Assembly: GCF_900113665.1 (NCBI RefSeq)
Contig: NZ_FOQD01000004.1
Span: forward strand, 248,001 to 312,000
DNA length: 64,000 nt
Reading direction: 5' to 3'
Source of the DNA: Planctomicrobium piriforme
GTDB lineage: Bacteria > Planctomycetota > Planctomycetia > Planctomycetales > Planctomycetaceae
In this document: one piece after another, positions 7,308-16,368 of the stretch
Position numbering within the stretch: the first letter of the stretch is position 1
Layout: each line of letters opens with the position of its first letter
Translations under genes and position numbers: made by a program
The notes under the pieces: model-generated
Databases searched by the model: none
Told to the model about the DNA's origin: nothing
What the model saw: only the letters and a program-made list of their open reading frames with translations

Positions 7308-9275
7308 TTAAAACTCGGATTCCGCTGCCCGGTCGAAGTAGCGGCCTGCGGCGATTGGTTGCCACAGTTGGCGGACGAGGACTTCGCTCGTCTTGCCATC
7401 CTGCACGCGTTCTTCCCATTTCAGAGTGCCGAAGGGAACCTCTTCGCAGTACCAGACGTCCCGAACAATCTGTCGCGGCAGCTGATTCTCTGGCTTCTCG
7501 GTGACGTAGGTGTAACCGACCTGACAGCGGAAGGCGTCCGTTCGCAGCGGCGTCTTTTCGTACCGCGTGCGCGAGGCCAGGTATTGCATCTTGCGCGGCA
7601 TTCCCCGAAAGAACAGCAGATCCGCTTCGGACGGCTTTTCGCCGTCTTGTCGTCCGAGTAGGAAATCTTCGACTGGCATCCCGGCGTTGAAGCGGGCGAC
7701 ATCGAACAGATACATCACTTCGGACGTCGTCTGTCCTGCGGTCGACAGACGCACAGACACAAGCCGTCGGCCGTTCGGCGCTGGTCCGGCATCCTTGAAT
7801 TCGATCTCTTCAGGAATGCCGATCGCGCTCGTCGACCCGTAGCGGATCCAGTAGTCCGGCTGCAGCTCGCCGGTCGGCAGTTTGCCAATCCAGGTGAAGT
7901 GCTTCTGTTTGAACGGCGGAGTCGGATCGGTGTAGTTGATCCACTTTGCCTCTTCCATGAGCTGGAAAATCCAGTTCTTGGCCCAGGGGGCATTCGAGGG
8001 ATAAGCGGCGGAAAAGACCGAGACCGCCAGCAGCGCCATCGCCACGCCGCGAAATGTGGCGAAGCGTCCCCAGCGGCTCAGCACAGGGAACATCGCCAGC
8101 AGCCAGAACGGCGTCAGCCACAACATCCAACGCAGCGCCACACTCGCGCCGCTGTAGTTGTAGTTCTCCGTTTTCGTCAGATAAAAGCCGAGCGTGGCGG
8201 CGGTCAGCGCCATCCCCAGGCATTGAAAGACCCACAGACGCGACCGCCAGAAATAACGCGGCCAGATCCAGCCCCACAGCGAGATCAGGTAAATCGGCGT
8301 CAGCGACAAGATCCCATGATGCCCGATCACGCAGTGCATCAAATAATACGGAGTCGAGTCCCGCGGCTGATCGATCCCCTTGGGATCTGACCAGTAACTC
8401 GGAACTCCCTCATGCTCGTACACATAAGTCTTCGTCCCGTAGCCGGCGTAAAACGGCTTCCAACTGCCTGTCGCTTCATGATTGGTGTAGAAGAAGCCGG
8501 CGATCGGAATCAGCGCCGCAGGCACGAACACGAACAGTGTTCGCGAGACGGACACCTGCAGCAGAATCGCAAAGAAGCCCAACCCCAGTAGCGCGGCCGG
8601 CAGTTCATTACAGATGCCGAATGAAGTCAGCAGTCCGCTCACGGCAAACCGCCAATACTGCTGCCCATCGAGCGCCAAGCACCGCACGGTCATTGGCAAG
8701 GCGATGAAAAATGCCGTCGCGGCAATCGTGTGATTGTTGAAGACCGTCAGATACGGAATCAGCAACGTGCCGAAACAGCCACAGGCGATAATGAACAACT
8801 GCCCGAAGGGGTCGCGGCAATAGTCCTTCACCAGCCCACTGAAATACCAGAGGGCAAACCCCATCGGCACAACGTTGATCAGAAACAGAAGCGATCTGGT
8901 GACTGCTTCAGTCTGTTCCGTCAAAGTCCAGCCGGTGACGCGTTTGAGACCGCGATACAGCTCGGCCACCATGCGCGGCAGCAGCGGCGGCTTTGAGGAA
9001 TAGAAGTGCCCGTCGTTGCGGACGATGTCGATCGTGTCCCAACCCTTTTTCTGGCGGATTTCATCGATCTGATAAGTGTTTCGCTCGACCAATGCCCAGA
9101 CGGTACACCAGCGGGAACGATCATTCGCGCTCCGCAAAGGGGGAGCATCGCACAATCGGGCTGTGACGATGCCCATCGAGGCCACGATCATCAGCAGCGT
9201 TGCCCAGCCGACGAACTGTGCTGGAGGCGCGACGTAATCCAGTGACTCGGAACTGTCTGTCGAGATGAGATTCAC
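7308..9275 (-). CDS. Large multi-pass membrane protein, GT-C glycosyltransferase-like
   Basis: 655 aa. One N-terminal helix is followed by a conserved-looking loop (NDRSRWCTVWALVERNTY...NDGHFYSSKPPLLP) and then roughly ten hydrophobic helices to about residue 430; a soluble C-terminal domain of about 200 aa ends the protein. An acidic/aromatic first periplasmic loop before a helix bundle is the layout of GT-C (ArnT/PMT-like) glycosyltransferases. A classic DxD is not obvious, so the class is inference. Its ATG overlaps the stop of the upstream mch gene by 4 bp, so the two are translationally coupled. Confidence 0.6.
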   Translation of the reverse strand: MNLISTDSSESLDYVAPPAQFVGWATLLMIVASMGIVTARLCDAPPLRSANDRSRWCTVWALVERNTYQIDEIRQKKGWDTIDIVRNDGHFYSSKPPLLPRMVAELYRGLKRVTGWTLTEQTEAVTRSLLFLINVVPMGFALWYFSGLVKDYCRDPFGQLFIIACGCFGTLLIPYLTVFNNHTIAATAFFIALPMTVRCLALDGQQYWRFAVSGLLTSFGICNELPAALLGLGFFAILLQVSVSRTLFVFVPAALIPIAGFFYTNHEATGSWKPFYAGYGTKTYVYEHEGVPSYWSDPKGIDQPRDSTPYYLMHCVIGHHGILSLTPIYLISLWGWIWPRYFWRSRLWVFQCLGMALTAATLGFYLTKTENYNYSGASVALRWMLWLTPFWLLAMFPVLSRWGRFATFRGVAMALLAVSVFSAAYPSNAPWAKNWIFQLMEEAKWINYTDPTPPFKQKHFTWIGKLPTGELQPDYWIRYGSTSAIGIPEEIEFKDAGPAPNGRRLVSVRLSTAGQTTSEVMYLFDVARFNAGMPVEDFLLGRQDGEKPSEADLLFFRGMPRKMQYLASRTRYEKTPLRTDAFRCQVGYTYVTEKPENQLPRQIVRDVWYCEEVPFGTLKWEERVQDGKTSEVLVRQLWQPIAAGRYFDRAAESEF

Positions 9276-10228
9276 AGCAGATCGCGTAAATGAAAGTGAT
9301 GTTTCCCCAGGCGACCACCATAGTTGCCAGCCGAGATCCGCAGTAATCCGTCACATGTCGCTGCCGCCCGCATGCCAGCGGCCATCGCACTGCGAATGGC
9401 AGCTTCGGTGAGCCCGTCGATCACAATTTCATAGGCCGCACCGCAGCCTAGCGGCAGTTCTGTTTCCCTGAACGACATCACCGTCGGACAAAAAGCATCG
9501 TTTGTGCTCGCCTTGAGCTTCGGGTACTTAGAGCCGACTTTGCTCCCTGAACGGACGATGCCCCCTGGAAACGGCATGACGACGTCGCGAATCTGCTCCA
9601 TCGCCGTCACGGCCGCTTCGGCTGCCGCGAGCGCCTGTTCTTGTGACCTGCTGCACAGAATCAGGTTGCCGCCGGCGATGGCATTCGTCGTTCCGAGTTT
9701 GTCTTCACACAGGAACTCGCCGTCCATGACTGGAATCCGCCAGTAACGACGATTCCCCAGCCGTTTGGAAATCTGCAGGCCGTCGCCGAAATAGCGAATC
9801 GCATTGCCCAGCGGCACCTGTTTGTCTTCAGGGCAATCTGGCAGGCCGTCAAAACAGGCGGTGGTCGCACAGGTAAGAATGCACTGGCCCACCCGCGTTT
9901 GAACGGCTTTGGCGAGTCCATCTCGACTGAAGCCGAATGCCAGGATCGACACTCCCGGTCGGCCGTCAGGCGTTTCGTCAGGAGAGAGCATGCGTTCGGC
10001 GGCGGCTTCGAGGTCGCAGGCGATCACGCTGGTCGCGTTTCCGCAGAATTCGGCGGCGGCGATTCTGGCCCAGCGCTCGTTCACAGCGGTCACGATCAGC
10101 CGGGTGCCCTTGATCGGGAACGCTTCCGCGAATGTATCGATCACTTCGACGCCGCACAGCGACAGGCGTTGGGCCGTTGTGATCGAGTCAGAAACCATGG
10201 AGCGCCATCGTTGCAGCAGCCGGTTCAA
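9272..10228 (-). CDS. mch: Methenyltetrahydromethanopterin cyclohydrolase
   Basis: 318 aa. The family pattern is clear: GSKYPKLKASTNDAFCPT, ELPLGCGAAYEIVIDGL, an AMAAGMRAA helix and ISAGNYGGRLGKHHFHL at the C-terminus. Mch hydrolyses N5,N10-methenyl-H4MPT to a formyl-H4MPT in the cytoplasm. In bacteria this belongs to the tetrahydromethanopterin formaldehyde-oxidation module known from methylotrophs and planctomycetes. No other module gene is in the window. The coupled membrane protein has no known link to it. Confidence 0.9.
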   Translation of the reverse strand: MNRLLQRWRSMVSDSITTAQRLSLCGVEVIDTFAEAFPIKGTRLIVTAVNERWARIAAAEFCGNATSVIACDLEAAAERMLSPDETPDGRPGVSILAFGFSRDGLAKAVQTRVGQCILTCATTACFDGLPDCPEDKQVPLGNAIRYFGDGLQISKRLGNRRYWRIPVMDGEFLCEDKLGTTNAIAGGNLILCSRSQEQALAAAEAAVTAMEQIRDVVMPFPGGIVRSGSKVGSKYPKLKASTNDAFCPTVMSFRETELPLGCGAAYEIVIDGLTEAAIRSAMAAGMRAAATCDGLLRISAGNYGGRLGKHHFHLRDLL

Positions 10229-10388
10229 GGGGAAGTCCGCAGGCCAGTGTAAGCCTCTCTTCTCTCAACGCAAAGGCTTCCAGCCTGTGAACTTGCCGCA
10301 GAAATGAATCCCGTTGATGCGATCGTTCGGCAGATTCTGCCGCTAGGGTGCTAAATGCACAGCTCACGGAGAGCTGGGGGGAACCGAA

Positions 10389-10455
10389 CAAGGAGTTCGC
10401 GTTGACGACCTGCGACGGCTGGGGGTACAAGTCGCCCCCCTTCCGAGAACTCCTT
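10389..10455 (+). other. Inverted repeat in the leader of the 10402/10477 gene
   Basis: AAGGAGTTC (about 10390-10398) recurs inverted as GAGAACTCCTT (about 10445-10455). The left arm contains a strong ribosome site six bases before an in-frame TTG at 10402, so folding could hide that start. Direct observation; the regulatory meaning is inference. Confidence 0.3.
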
Positions 10456-11607
10456 CCCACAAACCCCCTCAGGCCCATGCGAGGTTGGTTTCTCATCGTG
10501 TGTCTGTTGTGCTGGAACAGCAATGTTCGAGCCGATGCCCTGAATGAGTTTCCATCCGCTGCCGCCAACTCCACGCCCGTGCCGTGGGCGATTGAGTCCC
10601 TGACGAAAGACAACGCGGTTCAGGCTGCCGCATTCCCGGGCGGCGACGATGTCGTCAGCGTTCCCGAAGATGATCTCTCCGGTGCCGCACCCGAAGCACT
10701 CGATCCCCCCAAACGGGCCGAACGGGTCTCCGTCAGCACGGTGGAAACGTCGGCAGAGCCGGAAATCGATCTGCGTCCGCCGGATTTCCCGCTCGACGGC
10801 CTGTGGAATGAAGTCGAGCCCTCGTGGCTGAACGAGATGATCGACGACCATATTCTGCTCTGGCAGAACGTCACCGACAGCATGACCACCGTTCCTCGCG
10901 GCGGCACCGACTTCGGCATTACGACGCTCGGCATCAAGTTCGATTTGACAGGGAATCACGGCCCGATCTGGCTCGCCGGGTATTTCGGCTGGAACTTTCT
11001 GAGCGGTCCCAGCACCGCGGCCGTTCCCGCCCAGACGTACGACCTGGGAGTCGAGCTGAATTACTCGAAGCAGCTCAATGAACTCTGGGGGATGTGTCTT
11101 ACTGTTTCCCCCTTGTTTGCGACAGATTTTGCCAACAATAGCAGCGACGGCTTTCGACTCACCGCCGGCGGCCTGTTCACCTTTCAGGCGGACGACGTGA
11201 CCCGACTCGTCGCAGGCTTGTCGTATCTCGATCGACCGGATCTTCCGTTTCTTCCCATTGCCGGCCTGCGGTGGGCAGTGACCGATAACGTCGAAATGGA
11301 CATTCTGGTTCCGACTCCCAAGCTCGCCTGGCGATTCGACCAGAACGAGGACCGCGAAGCCTGGCTCTACACCGCCGGGGAAGTAGGAGGAGGTTCCTGG
11401 GCCGTCGAACGCGAAAACCAGCTCAACGACAGAATGGGTTACCGCGACCTCCGCTGGGTCTGCGGCGTTGAAAGCCGTCAGGTGAGCGGCAGCCGTCGCG
11501 TCCTCGAGGCAGGTTACGTCTTCGATCGCAAAATCAGTTTCCAGCGCGGCCCCGGCGACGAACGCCCCGGCTCAACCTTCGTGGTCCGCTGGGGACGACT
11601 CTACTGA
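10402..11607 (+). CDS. Secreted or outer-membrane protein, planctomycete type
   Basis: The TTG at 10402 is preceded by AAGGAG at ideal spacing, giving 401 aa; an ATG at 10477 (MRGWFLIVCLLCW, then a cleavage-like VRADA) gives 376 aa with a textbook signal peptide but no ribosome site. The mature part is rich in alternating strands with aromatic girdles (LAGYFGWNFL, YDLGVELNYSKQL, VVRWGRLY) and ends in an aromatic residue, as in outer-membrane beta-barrels. No enzyme motif is seen. The gene is divergent from mch. Confidence 0.6.
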   Translation: MTTCDGWGYKSPPFRELLPTNPLRPMRGWFLIVCLLCWNSNVRADALNEFPSAAANSTPVPWAIESLTKDNAVQAAAFPGGDDVVSVPEDDLSGAAPEALDPPKRAERVSVSTVETSAEPEIDLRPPDFPLDGLWNEVEPSWLNEMIDDHILLWQNVTDSMTTVPRGGTDFGITTLGIKFDLTGNHGPIWLAGYFGWNFLSGPSTAAVPAQTYDLGVELNYSKQLNELWGMCLTVSPLFATDFANNSSDGFRLTAGGLFTFQADDVTRLVAGLSYLDRPDLPFLPIAGLRWAVTDNVEMDILVPTPKLAWRFDQNEDREAWLYTAGEVGGGSWAVERENQLNDRMGYRDLRWVCGVESRQVSGSRRVLEAGYVFDRKISFQRGPGDERPGSTFVVRWGRLY

Positions 11608-11638
11608 CGCCGTTAAGAAGATTTGACAGTTGAGTTTT

Positions 11639-11790
11639 CGAAAATCCAAATCACAAACTCTAAATCTCAAACAAGTTCCAAGCCTAAAATTCAAAACGAA
11701 AAGTCTTAGAAGAAGGCTCCACCGCTCGCGTTTCGGTCATTGGAATTTTGAATTTGTTTGGGATTTGGATTTTGGATCTTGGAATTTTCC
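11639..11790. repeat. AT-rich imperfect inverted repeat
   Basis: The left arm is A-rich (AAAATCCAAATCACAAAC...) and the right arm is its degenerate reverse complement (GGGATTTGGATTTTGG...). The DNA is strikingly AT-rich compared with its surroundings. A second member lies at 50198-50309. It sits between two plus-strand genes. Confidence 0.65.
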
Positions 11791-11856
11791 CAGCCTTGGC
11801 ACGCGACGTGAATTCTCCCAGTAGGCAGGCCAGGAAGTCCTCAAGGTGCTAACCAG

Positions 11857-12957
11857 ATGAGCAATTCAGTCATCGAAGATCCCGTCACTGCCGGGAAAGT
11901 CAGCACCGGTTCGTCCGGGCAGCCCGACCTCGACGATTTTCTGGAAGTTCTCCAGCACCTCGTCCGGGAACCGAGCGTCGTAGGCGCGGAAGACTCTTTT
12001 TTTCGCGTTTTGCGCCGCGAACTCGAAGAAGTCGGGGCGCATGTCACTTACTACCAGGGGATTCTGGTCGCACAGGGGAAGTCGCCTCACGACCTCGTTC
12101 TTTCTGCTCACATCGACCGGCACGGCCTGCTCTGTACCGGCCCGAATGAATTCCAGTACGCCGCGTTCATTGCCGGGAACCAGGGGGAACTGACCGGAGA
12201 CTCGGTCTCCGAGCAGATGATGTACTCCATCGGCAACCGCTTTGCCGGCCAACGGGTCCAGGCTCACCTCCCATACTCCGGCACGTATCTCGGCCAGGCT
12301 TCGATTGTTCGGTCGTTCGTCTGTCCGGAACGCAAAAACCTGATCTTCGAACTCGACGGTCTCGATTACCTGCAGCCCGGTACCCCGATTTCGTTCCTTG
12401 ATCGCTTGAAGATCAAAGACGGCTTCCTTTCGGCCCAGCTCGATAACGTCCTGTCGGTCGCCATTCTGATTCACCTGTTCCGTTGCGGCTTCCAAGGCAC
12501 CGCCTTGTTTACGGCCCAGGAAGAGGCGGGCCGCAGTTGGCGACATGCACTTGCCTGGTTCCAGCGCGAACGCCTGAAGACGCAGCGTCTACTGGTTCTC
12601 GACACCAGCCCGTTTCCAACTCGTGAAGCGGTCACGGCTCAACAACTGGTACTGCGACGCAAAGACGCCAGCGCTCCGTTCGCTCCTGAAATCAGCGACG
12701 AACTGGAAGAACGCTGCAAGAGCCTGGGGATCACCTACATCCACAAGGATGCCTACGTCGAAGCCCAGAACGTCGGCCGGACAAAACCGCTGTCACTCGG
12801 CCGTACCGAATTGGGCCGGCTCGCAGCGGCAACTGACGGAACGATCAACGGCACGACGCTGCAGATTCCGACGACGGGCTACCACACCGCCAGCGAAACG
12901 GCCTCGCTGTCATCGATCGTGGCGATCCTGCGATTGCTCCGCACTTATCTCGATTGA
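11857..12957 (+). CDS. M42-family metallo-aminopeptidase-like protein
   Basis: 366 aa. Co-catalytic metalloprotease signatures appear in order: SAHIDRHG (metal His/Asp), FLSAQLDNVLSVA (bridging Asp), FTAQEEAGRS (catalytic Glu pair) and TGYHTASETAS (C-terminal His). M42 enzymes are cytoplasmic, often dodecameric aminopeptidases. The length fits the family. The start at 11857 has AGGTGC a few bases upstream. It is convergent with the exoprotein gene at 13070, with a hairpin between them. Confidence 0.8.
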   Translation: MSNSVIEDPVTAGKVSTGSSGQPDLDDFLEVLQHLVREPSVVGAEDSFFRVLRRELEEVGAHVTYYQGILVAQGKSPHDLVLSAHIDRHGLLCTGPNEFQYAAFIAGNQGELTGDSVSEQMMYSIGNRFAGQRVQAHLPYSGTYLGQASIVRSFVCPERKNLIFELDGLDYLQPGTPISFLDRLKIKDGFLSAQLDNVLSVAILIHLFRCGFQGTALFTAQEEAGRSWRHALAWFQRERLKTQRLLVLDTSPFPTREAVTAQQLVLRRKDASAPFAPEISDELEERCKSLGITYIHKDAYVEAQNVGRTKPLSLGRTELGRLAAATDGTINGTTLQIPTTGYHTASETASLSSIVAILRLLRTYLD

Positions 12958-12999
12958 GCCAGTCAAAGAACGAAGAAGAAACGACTGACCCAAGAAAAT

Positions 13000-13048
13000 C
13001 GCACCAGAAGCCGCCGCATCACTTCGCGATGCGTCGACCTCTGGTGCG
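13000..13048. terminator. Bidirectional terminator-like hairpin
   Basis: CGCACCAGA (13000-13008) pairs with TCTGGTGCG (13040-13048), with inner pairing GCATC/GATGC. It lies between the convergent genes ending at 12957 and 13070. There is no long T-run, so the strength is uncertain. Confidence 0.55.
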
Positions 13049-13069
13049 TGTTCATGATCTGTTCGCGGA

Positions 13070-15670
13070 TCAGGCTAAAACGTGAACCGTCTGGTTCGCG
13101 GCAGCGCTGGTGTTGGAACTGCCGTCGGAGAAGGTGACTCGCAACGTCCGGTCGCCGACAGCGCCCGTGGTCGAGAACGTCAGCCGTCGCAAGACCGCCT
13201 GGACAGCCGCCAGGTTTGCCGATCCGTTGAACGTAATCAGCAGGGGATCAGAACCGGTTCCGCCGGTGAACGAACCGACCAGAACACCCTGGAAGCGGAT
13301 CGAACTATCACCGGTATCAATCGCGACGTTGTCCTTGCTGGTCAGCGTGAGGAGATCGCCGGTCAGGCCGTTGATCAGTTGGATCGAGGCCGAACTTCCG
13401 GCAAACTGATTTCCACCGTCGGCCACAGTGATGCCAGACAGCAATCCGACCGGCGAAGCACCGGCTCGAGAGTTGTAACTTGTGGGGATGCCTCGCAGCA
13501 CTGGCGTCGTGTCGATTTGAATCGTCTGCGTGACGACTGCGCTGAGGGCATGCGATGCACTGCCGTCGGCCAGTTGAATCGCCAGCTTGCGGTCGGTCGA
13601 GAGCGTCTGCGACGTATTGCTGAACGTCACTTGTCGCAGCACCGCCTGAATCGACTCCATTGTGCCGTTGCCGTTAAACGCGATCGAGAGCGGAGTCGTC
13701 CCCTGGCCCCCGGTCAGCGTGGCGACGGTAGTCCCTTTATAAGTGATGCTGCCGTCGCCTGAATTGAAGGTCACCAGGCCGCGTCCAGCGACCGTCAGCA
13801 GGTCGGTCGCACCGGCGTTTGTGATGCGAACAGTGAGAATGCTGTTGGCGAAGTTGCCGCCGCCGTCCGCAAGGGTTCCCGATGGTGCGACAAACAGGGT
13901 GCTGCCCAACTGGTAATTCGTCGTCGCCGGGACCGACCGGACAACCGGCACGTTGCTGACCTGAATCGAAGCCAGCATCGCCGGGCTGACGAGATGACTT
14001 GAGCTGCCGTCAGTCAACTGCACTGACACGCTGCGGGTATAAGCGGTCGGCGACGAGGAACTGTTCGAGAACCGCACCGCCGCCAGCACGAGATTCACTG
14101 CCGCGTCGGTGGCTTCACTGTTGAAACTGATCGTCAAGGCGGTCTTGCCGGTCCCGCCTGAATACGTACCGACGACCGTACCATTGAAACTGACAGTGCT
14201 GTCAACAGTGTTGACGGTCACCAGAAATCCGTCGAGCAGTTCGAGCTTGTCGTTACCCGCTCCGTTGAGCAGTTGCAGCGTCAGCGTGCTGTTGGCGAAT
14301 TCTCCATCTTCTTCGGTGACGATGACCGAATCAAAAATCGTCAGCGGGACGTCTTTGGCAATGTAGACGGGCGGAATCAACGCGCCATTTTCGAGTGACG
14401 GTGCATCGTTTACGTCCGTGACGGTGATCGTGAATTGCTTCTCAAAGGAGAAGCCGCCGCTGTCGGATACTTTCACCCGAATCAGATAGGTGTCCTGCGT
14501 TTCAAAATTGAACTTCTCAGCACTCAGGAGTTGCCCGCTGCCGTTGATCGTGAAACTGGCGTTGTCGACATCGCCATCTCCGGCGACGAGCGAATAGGAA
14601 TACGCTTGTCCGGAGTCGCCGTCGACAACGCCGCCAAAGTCGCCAATGACTGTTCCGATCGGATCATTTTCAGCAATTGTTGCGTTTGAGACTCCGAAAT
14701 CCGTCGGAGCTGCGCCCAAGCCATACTGCTGCCGATAGATGGAGGTCGCGTTTGGACCTTCACCGGTCCAGTAAACGCTAAAACCGCCTCCCACGTCGGC
14801 CACGACGACTGGGACAGTCTGCCAGCCCGTGGTGTAGGTTTCTACCTGGAAGTCGGAGCCATCGGGCGTGCCGTTGGCACTGTACAGCCGGGCGCCGATC
14901 CCATCGTGGCTGCCGGATTGGGTAGTGGATTTTTCCCAGGCGATCAGAAAATTGCCCGTGTCGTCCATCGCCACTGACGGCTCATGAGCCCAGGTGTCGA
15001 GTTGAGTGGGATTCACGAGGAGATTGCTCCCCTGGGCAACGCCGCTGGCATTGTAGCGTTGGGCAAAGATGCTGTAGCCGGAGATTGCGAACGGACTAAA
15101 GGTGTAATAGTCTGATTTCCAGACAACCACAAAGTCGCCGTCGGCATCAATGGCCACTCCCGGTTGCTGTTGTCGCCCTTCGGTCTGGGTATTGACCCGA
15201 ATCTCATTGCTGATCGGCGTCCCGCTGGCATTGTACTGCCTGGCGTAGACGTCGTAATCCTGGCTGAAGTTGTAGTCCTGTGTACTTGTCCACACGATCA
15301 CAAAGCTGCCATCGCTGTTGATCGCGACTTCCGAAAATCGCTGATCGTTGGTCGTGGTTTGATTGACATGGAACTCGCCGCCGATCGGCTGGTCCGACGA
15401 ATTGTATCGCTGGGCATACACTTCCTGGTTGCCGTTTTCGACGCGATTCGTGGTGACAACATAGTTCCCGTTGGCATCGCGGCCGGCATCGGGGAAGGTG
15501 ACCGCGTTCGTCTGGCCGCCGATGGGGGTCGCCGAGAGCAGTTGGCGCACCTCAAGCGATTCTCCTCGCAAACCGGCCTGAAACGGACGTCCACTCCGCC
15601 GTCGCCGCGGACCTGCCGCAGAAATCCTCAAACGCTGTCTGATCGCTCTCAGCCAATGTGACCGCACCAT
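13070..15670 (-). CDS. Large exoprotein with LEPR-XLL-like motif and cadherin-like domain
   Basis: 866 aa. A basic N-terminus is followed by LEVRQLLSA (about residues 38-46), a variant of the LEPR-XLL motif linked to export in planctomycetes. Residues about 50-330 form repeats of the type 'G.ev.VN..t...Q..P.va.d.dG.fvVvW.s', as seen in calcium-dependent exoproteins. About 335-430 is a cadherin-like domain with NDAP. Four further beta-sandwich repeats of about 110 aa share 'tv.f.gt.vgt.tGG.G..pL.i.Fn'. It is likely a surface or adhesive protein. There is no anchor motif at the C-terminus. Confidence 0.75.
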   Translation of the reverse strand: MVRSHWLRAIRQRLRISAAGPRRRRSGRPFQAGLRGESLEVRQLLSATPIGGQTNAVTFPDAGRDANGNYVVTTNRVENGNQEVYAQRYNSSDQPIGGEFHVNQTTTNDQRFSEVAINSDGSFVIVWTSTQDYNFSQDYDVYARQYNASGTPISNEIRVNTQTEGRQQQPGVAIDADGDFVVVWKSDYYTFSPFAISGYSIFAQRYNASGVAQGSNLLVNPTQLDTWAHEPSVAMDDTGNFLIAWEKSTTQSGSHDGIGARLYSANGTPDGSDFQVETYTTGWQTVPVVVADVGGGFSVYWTGEGPNATSIYRQQYGLGAAPTDFGVSNATIAENDPIGTVIGDFGGVVDGDSGQAYSYSLVAGDGDVDNASFTINGSGQLLSAEKFNFETQDTYLIRVKVSDSGGFSFEKQFTITVTDVNDAPSLENGALIPPVYIAKDVPLTIFDSVIVTEEDGEFANSTLTLQLLNGAGNDKLELLDGFLVTVNTVDSTVSFNGTVVGTYSGGTGKTALTISFNSEATDAAVNLVLAAVRFSNSSSSPTAYTRSVSVQLTDGSSSHLVSPAMLASIQVSNVPVVRSVPATTNYQLGSTLFVAPSGTLADGGGNFANSILTVRITNAGATDLLTVAGRGLVTFNSGDGSITYKGTTVATLTGGQGTTPLSIAFNGNGTMESIQAVLRQVTFSNTSQTLSTDRKLAIQLADGSASHALSAVVTQTIQIDTTPVLRGIPTSYNSRAGASPVGLLSGITVADGGNQFAGSSASIQLINGLTGDLLTLTSKDNVAIDTGDSSIRFQGVLVGSFTGGTGSDPLLITFNGSANLAAVQAVLRRLTFSTTGAVGDRTLRVTFSDGSSNTSAAANQTVHVLA

Positions 15671-15826
15671 GGGTTCCCGCCGCTCCGCACGCGTAAAAAT
15701 CGATTCACCAATGCGAAACAGTCCCGCCTTTCAACGCGAGACCGCCCGCCTACGAAGAAATTCATAGTTCACAATGGCGACTGTGGTCAATCGGGGAGGC
15801 CACCAAGCCTGAGCGACTACAGCTCA

Positions 15827-16297
15827 TTAAACAGACTCCTGCCGGCGAACGCTGAAAAATCGGCTCAATGCCCGCAGGCGTTTTCTCGTTTCCCACTGAA
15901 AGACTGCCGACATCACTGGATGCAGCAGCCACCGCAGCCACTTCGGTCGTGCCCGGAAGTTGTACTTGTATTCGACCCGTGAAGTCCCGTCGGCACGATC
16001 TTCGTGCCGAATGGTGGCGGCAAAACGGTCGAAGAACAGCGGGCGATTCAGCATTTTGACGGCGGCAACATTGGGCGGGTTGAACGAAACATATTGCGTT
16101 TTCAGCGCGAGTCCACCCAGATACCAGCGACCAGTACAGATCGAAGTCGCGTGCAGTTGGGCCTCTTTCCACTCGTCACAAAGCCGAGCGTCCTGCAGCA
16201 AGGTGTCCCACTCGAGTCGGCGGTCGTAGTTATGTAGCAGGCGAAAGACTTCGTCGGCGGGAGCAGGAATAGTCTCGATGACCGAACCGTGTGGCAT
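15827..16297 (-). CDS. SRPBCC (START-like) ligand-binding protein
   Basis: 156 aa. The opening SVIETIPAPADEVFRLLHNYDRRLEWDTLL is the characteristic first strand, helix and W of SRPBCC/polyketide-cyclase-like folds. VEYKYNFRARP and a long amphipathic C-terminal helix complete it. Such proteins bind hydrophobic ligands or assist in lipid/quinone biosynthesis; the ligand is not predictable here. Coding direction and spacing suggest it stands alone. Confidence 0.7.
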   Translation of the reverse strand: MPHGSVIETIPAPADEVFRLLHNYDRRLEWDTLLQDARLCDEWKEAQLHATSICTGRWYLGGLALKTQYVSFNPPNVAAVKMLNRPLFFDRFAATIRHEDRADGTSRVEYKYNFRARPKWLRWLLHPVMSAVFQWETRKRLRALSRFFSVRRQESV

Positions 16298-16368
16298 TGA
16301 TGCTCGCCCTCACCGTTGCAGCGTATTCGTCTCCCCGATTGCACCAGCCGAAGAACACTCCAAGTGGC

